The translations under genes and the position numbers were made by a program. The notes beneath the pieces were generated by a model that was not told where the DNA came from, made no database searches, and saw only the letters and a list, made by a program, of their open reading frames with translations. Positions 1 to 5,712 of a stretch of DNA of 10,325 nt are shown here, in pieces. Position 1 is the stretch's first letter. Each line of letters begins with the position of its first letter. The DNA is from Spirochaetaceae bacterium (GTDB taxonomy: Bacteria; Spirochaetota; Spirochaetia; DSM-27196; SKKC01), in the NCBI GenBank assembly GCA_003554375.1, contig PWGF01000503.1, positions 1-10,325 of the forward strand. Reading direction: 5' to 3'.

Positions 1-951
1 CACCTCTCCCAGGGCATCGCTCAAGGTGTAAGCCGGCTCTTGGCCCGCCGCGACGGCTTCGGCGAGCGCATCCCACATCAACGCGTGACTCTCGCCGTCG
101 GCGACCTCCAACAGCTCGTGATCGCCGTCGGAGTCCACGGCAACCACGTCGCCGGCGGCGATCCGGAGGATCCCTTCACTTCCCCGGATCGTCAGATGGT
201 TGTCACCGCCCGGGAAACAGACGCCGTGGCTGAAGTGCCCTTCCAGTTGATCGCCGGGCGTGCCGTACAACAGGGTCATCCGGACTAAGTCGAACTCGCC
301 GTACCCTTCCCGCATGGAGTATCCGCGCGCGTACACCGCCCACGGCCCGCCAAAGAGCATACGGAACCCCGCAAGGTCGTGAACTCCGCCGTCGAACACG
401 ATCCCAAGGGGAAACTCCGGCTGCGCGCGCCACGACGTCTCCGCGTATGCCCCAACCTGACTCCGTTCACCGCCGAAGAAGAAATGGGTCACCGCTTCGA
501 AGGCTACGGGCCGGCCGATCACGCCGTCGCTCACCGCGCTTGCCGCCGCGACGATCCGGGAGTCATATGCTTGGTTCTCGAGGACGTAGACCGTCCGCCC
601 ACTGCGGGCGACGGCCTGTTCCAACCGTATGCACTCGCTCTCGCTCATTGCGACCGGCTTTTCAAGGAAGACGTCCTTGTCCGCTTCCAGAGCGCGGATG
701 GCCATGGTGGCGTTGAGAGGAATCGGCGTCAGCACGAGCGCCGCATCGACGCGCGAGTCGGCGAGCGCCTTGTCTACATCCCGGTAGCCGGCCGCCTCCG
801 GGAAGCCCTCCCGCGCCCGCTCCAGTGTCTCCGGGCTTCGCGCGCAGAACGCCGCGATCTCGAAGTACTCGGACAGCCGCTCCAGACTCTCTTTGTGGAA
901 GTCATGCCAGATTATCCCCGCACCGATTACACAGAGGCGTATTGGTTTCAT
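1..951 (-). CDS. Gfo/Idh/MocA-family oxidoreductase (3' end beyond window)
   Basis: The 317 visible codons have no stop, so the C-terminus lies left of the window. Family members usually run about 330-370 residues, so only a short tail is missing. The N-terminus is a Rossmann fold: MKPIRLCVIGAGIIWHDFH carries the GxG dinucleotide-binding turn (G10, G12). EKPVA at residues 97-101 holds the family's conserved cofactor-proximal lysine (K98). DGGVHDLAGF (187-196) matches the conserved GGHxxD-like catalytic helix, with H191 and D192. These proteins oxidise or reduce sugars, inositols or their derivatives with NAD(P) in the cytoplasm; the substrate cannot be read here. ATG at 949-951 is chosen because the Rossmann strand begins straight after it. 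The only SD-like sequence is a weak GAGAG 4 bases upstream. It is divergent from the exported-protein gene at 1105. The family call is firm; the substrate is unknown. Confidence 0.88.
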   Translation of the reverse strand, partial: MKPIRLCVIGAGIIWHDFHKESLERLSEYFEIAAFCARSPETLERAREGFPEAAGYRDVDKALADSRVDAALVLTPIPLNATMAIRALEADKDVFLEKPVAMSESECIRLEQAVARSGRTVYVLENQAYDSRIVAAASAVSDGVIGRPVAFEAVTHFFFGGERSQVGAYAETSWRAQPEFPLGIVFDGGVHDLAGFRMLFGGPWAVYARGYSMREGYGEFDLVRMTLLYGTPGDQLEGHFSHGVCFPGGDNHLTIRGSEGILRIAAGDVVAVDSDGDHELLEVADGESHALMWDALAEAVAAGQEPAYTLSDALGEV

Positions 952-959
952 AGTCTCTC

Positions 960-965
960 AGTATA
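960..965 (-). promoter_or_regulatory. candidate -10 element for the Gfo/Idh gene
   Basis: On the minus strand TATACT (5/6 to TATAAT) lies only 8 bases before the ATG at 949-951. Transcription from it would start about 2 bases upstream of the start codon, giving a nearly leaderless mRNA. No convincing -35 is visible 16-18 bases upstream. This is inference from one hexamer. Confidence 0.3.
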
Positions 966-992
966 ACGTCGCCCCCGCCAAGATGCGAGGCG
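966..992 (-). repeat. 27-bp dispersed repeat, copy 1
   Basis: Read on the minus strand, this segment matches 2574-2600 in the same orientation at 24 of 27 positions. The first 15 bases, CGCCTCGCATCTTGG, are exact (978-992 here). It contains the small inverted repeat CCGCC/GGCGG (975-979 and 989-993). Both copies are intergenic, and this one directly abuts the candidate -10 of the Gfo/Idh gene. Confidence 0.6.
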
Positions 993-1021
993 GCAGCTAC
1001 ACCCAGTAACGACACCAACAA

Positions 1022-1057
1022 TTCTCGCCTCACGTTTCTCGCCTCACGTTCCTCGGC
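1022..1057. repeat. 14-bp tandem repeat, about 2.5 units
   Basis: TTCTCGCCTCACGT occurs twice without mismatch (1022-1035 and 1036-1049), followed by a decayed third partial unit (1050-1057, 6/8 matches). It lies in the 153-base divergent gap between the Gfo/Idh gene and the exported-protein gene. It ends where the candidate -35 of the latter begins. Confidence 0.85.
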
Positions 1058-1058
1058 T

Positions 1059-1086
1059 TTGCGACGGGAGCTTCTCGTGATAGACT
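1059..1086 (+). promoter_or_regulatory. candidate extended -10 promoter of the exported-protein gene
   Basis: TTGCGA (1059-1064) is 16 bases from TAGACT (1081-1086), which is preceded by TG in TGATAGACT, an extended -10 arrangement. Each hexamer matches the sigma70 consensus at 4/6. The predicted start near 1093 leaves a very short leader that just includes the SD. The same TGATANACT string precedes the gene at 9331. Confidence 0.4.
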
Positions 1087-1104
1087 GGCCGCCGGAGGTG
1101 CCTC

Positions 1105-2457
1105 ATGAAGCCCCCGCGTCCCCGAAGCGTCCGCATAGTTGCAGCGGCCGTTCTTGCGCTTATCGTTGCTCCATCGGTATCGGCACAGATGGACATGTTA
1201 CCCCAGATCTTCCGCGATCTCCCACCCGAGCTCCAAGATGGCCTCCCGGCGGAAATGACGCATCAGGAGTACCGGCAGATGGAGCGAAACGTGGACTTTT
1301 TCACTATGTTCATGTCGTCCTTCGTCCCGGGCTACGCCATGTTCCACGTGGAGCGCCCGGCGCTCGGCTGGACTATCGCGGGCACCCGGGTAGTCGGGAC
1401 CGGGATGATGGTAGGGGCTATGGCACGGCAGTGGGGAGACTTCCGTGACCTCACCCGCCTGGACGAGGTACCGGACCCCGACTACCAGCGGTTCCTGGGG
1501 AACGCCTTTCTCTTCGCCGGCGGGATATTCGTCAACATGGCCGCATGGGCCGCCGATATGATCGGGGCGTACCATATCGCCAAGTCGGAAGAGGATTTCG
1601 TCATCTACAAGTACGGTCTTCGCCAGGGGATCGCCGCCCAAAATGGGGAGGAGGAACAACGGGAAATCGAGTACATTCGACGGCTCGTTCTCCAGGATGA
1701 CCCGCGCGAGCGCCGGGTGCGAGAGGAGCTCAAGTCGGCGCTCTCCCGTTACGGGCAGAGCTATCCGCTGGGAGAGTACCGGGCGGAGGTGGAATACTAC
1801 CGCGGGTCGGTACTCCGTGAAGAAGGCGAGGCGGCGCGCGCGCTTTTCCACCTCATGAGACAGATTGTGTTCTTCCCGGACGCACGGTTTTCTCCCGCCT
1901 CGCGGCAACTTGCAATCGACATCGTACAGAGCAACCGGACCGCATGGCCGGAAGACCGTGAGCTCCTTCTCTCCATCATCGATCCCGAGGTGGAGCCGTT
2001 CGCGTATCTAGCCGACGTGCCCGCTCCCGCCGGCGAGCCCGGCCGCTGGGACAGTGAGGCACGCGCCGCGCGCGTTCGGGCATATATAGACAGCTTCGGC
2101 AGGCTCCGTTCCCCGGAGTTACGGGAGCTCTTCGTCGCCGAAGCGCTGGACATCGCCAGGCGCTACCCCGAAGCGACCTTTGCTGCCGATGCGCTGTTCG
2201 CGGCCGCGGAGCAGCTTGCCGAGCAAGACGAGACGGAACGCGCTGTCGTGGTGTATTCTATGATGGCCGGCGCATACCCGGAAGCGGATCAGTGGCAAGA
2301 GGCGATGCTCAGAATCGGCCGTCTTCTGCATGAGGAGCTCGAGGAGGTCGAGTACGCCGGCAGCTTCTACCGCCGTCTCCTGGACAGGCGCCCCGGAACG
2401 CCGCAGGCCGAGACCGCCCGCGAAGCGCTCGCTCAGCTCGATGAGCTCGAGCAGTAA
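1105..2457 (+). CDS. exported protein: hydrophobic N-terminal module plus TPR-like C-terminus
   Basis: 450 residues; function not recognised. A Sec signal peptide (about 1-27) has a basic start, a hydrophobic core and a likely cut after SVSA. Residues 70-155 hold two hydrophobic segments flanked by VPGYAMF (74-80) and WAADMIGAYHIA (148-159). This PG...F / W-xx-D-xxx-AY layout resembles DUF5683-like small membrane modules. Residues 160-240 are highly charged. Residues 240-450 are amphipathic helices with repeated A/Y/F spacing, for example RYPEATFAADALFAAAEQL (353-371), like TPR, CpoB or BamD-type tails. The protein is probably periplasmic or inner-membrane-attached and a scaffold. ATG 1105 is supported by GGAGG (1094-1098) 6 bases upstream. 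It has its own promoter region and faces the tauE-like gene convergently. Export and helical repeats are confident; the domain names are tentative. Confidence 0.8.
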   Translation: MKPPRPRSVRIVAAAVLALIVAPSVSAQMDMLPQIFRDLPPELQDGLPAEMTHQEYRQMERNVDFFTMFMSSFVPGYAMFHVERPALGWTIAGTRVVGTGMMVGAMARQWGDFRDLTRLDEVPDPDYQRFLGNAFLFAGGIFVNMAAWAADMIGAYHIAKSEEDFVIYKYGLRQGIAAQNGEEEQREIEYIRRLVLQDDPRERRVREELKSALSRYGQSYPLGEYRAEVEYYRGSVLREEGEAARALFHLMRQIVFFPDARFSPASRQLAIDIVQSNRTAWPEDRELLLSIIDPEVEPFAYLADVPAPAGEPGRWDSEARAARVRAYIDSFGRLRSPELRELFVAEALDIARRYPEATFAADALFAAAEQLAEQDETERAVVVYSMMAGAYPEADQWQEAMLRIGRLLHEELEEVEYAGSFYRRLLDRRPGTPQAETAREALAQLDELEQ

Positions 2458-2501
2458 GGGCGGGGGGCTCAGGCGACCGGCACCTTCAACGCGACCCACC
2501 C

Positions 2502-2517
2502 CGGCGTTCGGACGCCG
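2502..2517. terminator. possible bidirectional terminator hairpin
   Basis: A six-base perfect stem (CGGCGT/ACGCCG) with a four-base loop lies 45 bases past the stop of the rightward gene and 90 bases past the stop of the leftward gene. There is no following T-run, so it would have to work as a non-canonical or Rho-assisted terminator. Confidence 0.35.
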
Positions 2518-2573
2518 TCGACGGTGGCTTGGTACCTCGGGACCCGTATCCAGGCTCCGGCGCCCGTGCCAAC

Positions 2574-2600
2574 ACGCCGCCGCCACCAAGATGCGAGGCG
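2574..2600 (-). repeat. 27-bp dispersed repeat, copy 2
   Basis: It matches 966-992 at 24/27 positions in the same orientation, with an exact 15-base core at 2586-2600. It sits 6 bases past the stop codon of the TauE/SafE gene and within a 6-bp stem (2573-2578 with 2597-2602). Confidence 0.6.
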
Positions 2601-2606
2601 TGCGGC

Positions 2607-3413
2607 TCACGCGAGCGTCGTCACCACCATATATCCGGCGACGATTACGATCGCTCCGGCAAAGATAGTTCGAAGGATATGCGATGGAAGCCGGCGTTTC
2701 AGCGCTGCCCCCGCCTTCATGCCGGCCAGGCTCCCTGCGGCGAAAAGGAGGGAGGCGGCTATCGGAATGGAACCGGCGGCTCCCACGTTGGAAATGAAGC
2801 CGGAAACGGAGGTAACGGCGATCGCCACCAGCGACGTCGCGAGCGCGTACTGCATCGAGACCCCACCCACGAGAAGCAGCGCCGGAACCAAGAGGAAACC
2901 GCCGCCGACCCCGAACAGTCCCGAGAGGAATCCCGTTGCGGCTCCCGCCGCGAGCAACTTGCTCGTACAGGCGAATGTCGGCTCGGGGTGCCCGCGCTCG
3001 TCGCGAGTACAAGCAAGCCCGGAGCCCGCCGACGGCACTTCGCCGCCGCGACCTTCGCGGATAACCTGCGCTCCGACGATGAGCATAAGCACAGCAAACA
3101 TCAGGACTACGGCGTCGTCCGGCAACGCAGCCCCCGCCATCGCGCCGAGGGGTGCTACCACGATGCCACCGCTCCCCAGGACCAAGCCGGCACGCCACAG
3201 AACGTGACCGCTTCGCGCTTGGATGACCGCCCCAAACAGTGAGGTGGCTCCAACGATGACCAGCGACATGGCCACGGCGGTCCGCAGATCGATCCCGAGC
3301 CCGTACACCAACAGGGGCACGGCGAGAATGGACCCGCCGCCCCCGGTAAGGCCGAGTGAGAGCCCGACGATGAGCCCGAACGCCGTAGCCGCAACCAGCA
3401 TGACCGGTTCCAT
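2607..3413 (-). CDS. TauE/SafE-family (DUF81) sulfite/sulfur anion exporter
   Basis: 268 residues, normal for this permease family, with two internally similar halves. Half one has GLTGGGGSILAVPLLVYGLG (21-40) and half two has GVGGGFLLVPALLLVGG (168-184), the paired G-rich/VP motifs of TauE/SafE. About seven or eight membrane segments are evident. The halves are joined by a charged loop (about 119-151) containing C135 and C149. Family members export sulfite, sulfoacetate or related anions across the inner membrane. Beside a persulfide dioxygenase, sulfite is the likely substrate (inference). An in-frame ATG at 3456-3458 would add 15 hydrophilic residues; ATG 3411-3413 is preferred because the membrane segment follows directly. 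No clear SD is present. The start is 26 bases after the stop of the upstream gene, suggesting one transcript with coupled translation. Confidence 0.88.
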   Translation of the reverse strand: MEPVMLVAATAFGLIVGLSLGLTGGGGSILAVPLLVYGLGIDLRTAVAMSLVIVGATSLFGAVIQARSGHVLWRAGLVLGSGGIVVAPLGAMAGAALPDDAVVLMFAVLMLIVGAQVIREGRGGEVPSAGSGLACTRDERGHPEPTFACTSKLLAAGAATGFLSGLFGVGGGFLLVPALLLVGGVSMQYALATSLVAIAVTSVSGFISNVGAAGSIPIAASLLFAAGSLAGMKAGAALKRRLPSHILRTIFAGAIVIVAGYMVVTTLA

Positions 3414-3439
3414 GGATTTCGTCTTAGCCGTCCAGCCGC

Positions 3440-4870
3440 CTAGGCGGCCGTCAGGCATGCGTCACAGTGTCCGTCGAGAAGCACTACCTCGTATCCTTCG
3501 GAAGCCAGGAACGACGCGGCGATCGCGGCACGGCGTCCGCTACGGCAGTGCACGTGGTACCGGATATCCCGCGGGAGCTCACCTATGTGCTCGCGCAGTC
3601 GCGTGTACGGCGCGTTCCACGCACCCGGGACGTGGCCGCCGGCAAACTCGTCCTGGCCGCGGACGTCCAGCACCTGCTCGCTCCCGTCATCGTTGCCGGA
3701 CCAGGATCCCCGCGAGAGATCCGCGAACTCGCGCGCCGGGAGCTCAACCATCTCCACCTCCGCGGCGCCATCGAGCTCGGCAAACACCGCGTAGCCGACG
3801 ATATTGTCGAGCCCGATCCGGTACAGTTGACGGCGCACCGTGTCCACCTCGTCGTGAGAATCCAGAACCAGAAGCACTTGCTCGTCGGCGCTCACTACGG
3901 ACCCAGCCGCGGCGGTGAGCTCAGCGCCCTTGAGCGGAGTGTGGACCGCCCCCTGCACGTGCCTGGCAACGAACGCTTCACGCTGCGCACGCGTGTCGAG
4001 AATCCGGGTGGCGTCCTTCCGGCCCTCTTCGACGAACCGCGCCGGGTCCAGATGCGGTACCTCCGGCGGCCCGCCGGTCACCGCTATGCCGTCGCGGTTC
4101 ACGACCTTCATCCGCGAGAAGTAGAGCGGCGGCTCCGGCTGTCCGGATAGGATCTCTTGGACGAAGCGCTCCGCGCCGGCGTTCGCAACGGAGAGCGCAG
4201 CGTTAAACCGTCTCTCGTAGCCCAGGGTAGAGCTTGGGATCGCTCCGAGCGCCTTGCCGCAGGCGCTCCCCGCGCCGTGGCCCGGAAGAATCTGCAGGAA
4301 CTCCGGAAGGTGCGGCAGCTTCTCCCGCAGTGAATGGGCAAGCTGCCTGGCCGAGGGCTCCATGGCTCCGGCGACTCCCGCCGCCGACTCCAGAAGGTCC
4401 GGCCGGCCCACATCACCCACGAAGACGAAGTCACCGGTCATCATGGCGATCGGCATGTCGGCACCGCCCCCAAGGTCGGTGACGAGGTAGCTCAGATGCT
4501 CGGGGGTATGCCCCGGCGTGTGGACGGCAGCAAACTCCACGTTCCCTACGCGGAACGTGTCTCCGTCGCGGAGAAAGACCGTATTCGGCCGCTCGCCCAC
4601 CCACGTATACGACCACTCTTCTCCGCCAAGGCCGGAGAGGTAGAGCGTGATGTCGGGATCTTGGGCGAACTCGCGCGCACCGCTCACAAAGTCGGCATGG
4701 ATGTGCGTCTCCGCAACCGCCGTTATCCGGAGGTCGTTGTCACGCGCAATCCGGTGGTACTGATCGATGTCGCGCTCCGGATCGACGACAACGGCCTCGC
4801 CGGTTTCCTGACAGCCGACCATGTATGCAGCCTGTGCAAGGCCTGTATCGTAAACCTGCTTCAAAAACAT
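3440..4870 (-). CDS. persulfide dioxygenase-rhodanese fusion (CstB/Blh-like)
   Basis: 476 residues in three parts. Residues 1-240 are a metallo-beta-lactamase fold of the ETHE1/persulfide dioxygenase type: ETHIHADF (54-61; H56, H58, D60), HTPGHTPEH (117-125) and TGDFVFVGD (145-153). H56, H121 and D147 match the ETHE1 Fe(II) ligands by motif. GHGAGSACGK (197-206) carries C204, probably equivalent to the cysteine near the iron in CstB. Residues 288-385 form a rhodanese fold without its cysteine (LLVLDSHDEV, 333-342), as in the CstB middle domain. Residues 398-476 are a second rhodanese with the loop HCRSGRR (441-447) and candidate nucleophile C442. Likely role: oxidise persulfide to sulfite and interconvert persulfide, sulfite and thiosulfate in the cytoplasm. 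Oddity: the protein ends in HCDAC. The ATG has GGGAG 11 bases upstream. It is the first gene of the leftward operon. Confidence 0.9.
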   Translation of the reverse strand: MFLKQVYDTGLAQAAYMVGCQETGEAVVVDPERDIDQYHRIARDNDLRITAVAETHIHADFVSGAREFAQDPDITLYLSGLGGEEWSYTWVGERPNTVFLRDGDTFRVGNVEFAAVHTPGHTPEHLSYLVTDLGGGADMPIAMMTGDFVFVGDVGRPDLLESAAGVAGAMEPSARQLAHSLREKLPHLPEFLQILPGHGAGSACGKALGAIPSSTLGYERRFNAALSVANAGAERFVQEILSGQPEPPLYFSRMKVVNRDGIAVTGGPPEVPHLDPARFVEEGRKDATRILDTRAQREAFVARHVQGAVHTPLKGAELTAAAGSVVSADEQVLLVLDSHDEVDTVRRQLYRIGLDNIVGYAVFAELDGAAEVEMVELPAREFADLSRGSWSGNDDGSEQVLDVRGQDEFAGGHVPGAWNAPYTRLREHIGELPRDIRYHVHCRSGRRAAIAASFLASEGYEVVLLDGHCDACLTAA

Positions 4871-4894
4871 AGGCCTGTTCGCTCCCTTTTGGCT

Positions 4895-4918
4895 CCGGGC
4901 TCGTGTCGCGGAGCCCGG
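4895..4918 (-). promoter_or_regulatory. leader hairpin just upstream of the dioxygenase SD
   Basis: On the minus-strand RNA, CCGGGCTC (4918-4911) pairs perfectly with GAGCCCGG (4902-4895) across an 8-base loop. The stem ends 8 bases before the GGGAG SD (4886-4882). It shares bases with a competing long-range pairing of 4914-4922 with 4971-4979. Confidence 0.55.
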
Positions 4919-4979
4919 GCGGTTCGTCTCTGGTCTCGGATGCCCGCGTCCGTCCGGCGGCTCCGCCGGCCCGCCCGGG
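4914..4979 (-). promoter_or_regulatory. long-range leader pairing enclosing a 7-bp hairpin
   Basis: CCCGGGCGG at the 5' end of the predicted leader (4979-4971) is perfectly complementary to CCGCCCGGG (4922-4914). Between them CCGGCGG/CCGCCGG (4954-4969) forms a 7-bp stem with a 2-base centre. The outer pairing is mutually exclusive with the SD-proximal hairpin because both use 4914-4918. Regulation is inferred, and GC-rich sequence makes chance pairings common. Confidence 0.4.
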
Positions 4980-5004
4980 ACAACTTCCTATATATCACAA
5001 ATAC

Positions 5005-5033
5005 AATATAACAAGAATACCTGACATTGACAA
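5005..5033 (-). promoter_or_regulatory. strong sigma70-like promoter of the dioxygenase-tauE operon
   Basis: On the minus strand TTGTCA (-35, 5033-5028, 5/6) is followed after exactly 17 bases by TATATT (-10, 5010-5005, 5/6). TG precedes the -10 by one base, making it an extended -10. The predicted start is near 4998, giving a leader of about 128 bases. This is the best promoter match in the window. Confidence 0.7.
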
Positions 5034-5034
5034 T
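5026..5034. promoter_or_regulatory. palindromic operator candidate in the divergent region
   Basis: ATTGACAAT is a perfect ATTG-A-CAAT inverted repeat. It covers the minus-strand -35 (TTGTCA) and a perfect plus-strand TTGACA (5027-5032). A protein bound here would cover both opposing promoters. A second palindrome, CTATATAG, lies at 5038-5045. The regulator is not in this window. Confidence 0.4.
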
Positions 5035-5056
5035 CAGCTATATAGTCCATACCTTT

Positions 5057-5072
5057 TATAGCAGTATAGCAG
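5057..5072 (+). repeat. 8-bp tandem repeat TATAGCAG x2
   Basis: TATAGCAG occurs at 5057-5064 and 5065-5072 without mismatch, downstream of the plus-strand TTGACA. Each copy contains a -10-like TATAGC (4/6). Both are too far from TTGACA (24 and 32 bases) for a normal spacer. Confidence 0.7.
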
Positions 5073-5086
5073 CCTAACGCCGCCCG

Positions 5087-5131
5087 ATGGCAGACGGCCA
5101 TTCGAGCAACGAAGCAACAATAGGAGGTTGA
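5087..5131 (+). CDS. possible 14-residue leader peptide overlapping the channel-gene SD
   Basis: ATG at 5087 opens MADGHSSNEATIGG, and its TGA (5129-5131) ends 4 bases before the start of the YeeE-like gene. Its last codons, GGA GGT TGA, include most of that gene's AGGAGG, so translating it would cover the SD. It has no clear SD of its own. Its first bases form a 5-bp hairpin ATGGC-AGACG-GCCAT (5087-5101). It may be fortuitous. Confidence 0.2.
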   Translation: MADGHSSNEATIGG

Positions 5132-5135
5132 AACG

Positions 5136-5699
5136 ATGTGGGAAGCGATAACCGGACCGTGGCCCTGGTACACCACTGGGCCGCTACTAGGACTGATGGT
5201 ACCATTCCTCATGTTAGCCGGCAACAAACACTTCGGCGTCTCGTCCTCTCTGCGGCACGTATGCGCGGCCGTTTTCAAACCGAAGGCAGAGTACTTTCGC
5301 TATGATTGGAAGAAGTCGGGGTGGAACCTTGCACTCGTTGCCGGGACAATCGTAGGTGGCGTTCTTGCGGTTCTCGCCTTCGGTGCGGATACGAGCCCGC
5401 AGCTCTCCGAAGGGGCGCACGCGCTCTTCGCTTCGTGGGGGATGGAAGAGGCCACGGCGCTTCAGCCGGCAGAGGTATTTGCCGTAGGCGCGGACAACTG
5501 GCTGCGGCCACTCGTCTTTCTGGCTCTGGGCGGCTTTCTGGTCGGATTCGGCGCCCGCTACGCAGGCGGCTGCACCTCGGGGCATGCGATCATGGGAACT
5601 GCTCTTCTCAACCCGGGTTCGTACGTAGCCGCAATCGCGTTCCTCGTCGGTGGGTTCGCCGTATCGAACCTCATTATCCCCGCGCTCATCGCGCTGTAA
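5136..5699 (+). CDS. YeeE/YedE-family sulfur channel subunit (PmpA-like half)
   Basis: 187 residues with about four or five hydrophobic segments: roughly 16-30, 64-83, 124-141 and 160-185. The signature GARYAGGCTSGHAIMG (139-154) contains the family's conserved GCTSGH cysteine (C146). A second motif, GNKHFGVSSSLRHVC, puts C43 in the first half. In YeeE such cysteines line the pore and pass thiosulfate across the inner membrane. Full-length YeeE is about 350 residues, so this protein is one half of a split transporter whose other half is the next gene. AGGAGG (5122-5127) lies 8 bases before the ATG. The next start is 13 bases beyond the stop, clearly the same operon. Divergence from the dioxygenase gene supports import of thiosulfate or persulfide sulfur. 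Family assignment is firm; the exact substrate is inferred. Confidence 0.88.
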   Translation: MWEAITGPWPWYTTGPLLGLMVPFLMLAGNKHFGVSSSLRHVCAAVFKPKAEYFRYDWKKSGWNLALVAGTIVGGVLAVLAFGADTSPQLSEGAHALFASWGMEEATALQPAEVFAVGADNWLRPLVFLALGGFLVGFGARYAGGCTSGHAIMGTALLNPGSYVAAIAFLVGGFAVSNLIIPALIAL

Positions 5700-5712
5700 G
5701 GAGGCAGGTGAT

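Larger units (their letters stand above)
2458..2606. other. convergent intergenic region with hairpins
   Basis: These 149 bases separate two convergent genes. A perfect hairpin CGGCGT-TCGG-ACGCCG (2502-2517) is followed by the 10-base palindrome CCGTCGACGG (2515-2524). A further 6-bp stem CACGCC/GGCGTG joins 2573-2578 to 2597-2602. None has a U-tract on either strand, so a bidirectional terminator is possible but unproven. It also contains copy 2 of the 27-bp repeat and an open minus-strand stretch of 45 codons (see findings). Confidence 0.5.

Noticed and set aside
379..966. 195-codon plus-strand ORF opposite the Gfo/Idh gene
   Set aside because: The minus strand shows the Rossmann and EKP motifs throughout this span; the plus frame is a shadow.
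1198..1908. 236-codon minus-strand ORF antisense to the exported-protein gene
   Set aside because: The sense frame has a signal peptide, an SD and coherent helical repeats; the antisense product matches no motif and has no plausible SD.
2119..3198. 359-codon minus-strand ORF overlapping the TauE and exported-protein genes
   Set aside because: It is out of frame with the clear TauE/SafE gene on the same strand, runs into the opposite gene, and reads as arginine-rich low-complexity sequence typical of a shadow frame in GC-rich DNA.
2524..3242. overlapping plus-strand ORFs of 227 and 237 codons
   Set aside because: Both lie opposite the TauE gene, are proline/arginine/threonine-rich, and lack recognisable domains or start signals.
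3414..3458. longer N-terminus of the TauE-like protein
   Set aside because: The 15 extra residues are hydrophilic, overlap the upstream gene's end and have no SD; kept only as an alternative.
5650..5712. upstream in-frame start for the second channel subunit
   Set aside because: It lies inside the preceding gene, adds a polar stretch, and has no SD, whereas ATG 5713 has GGAGG at 8 bases.
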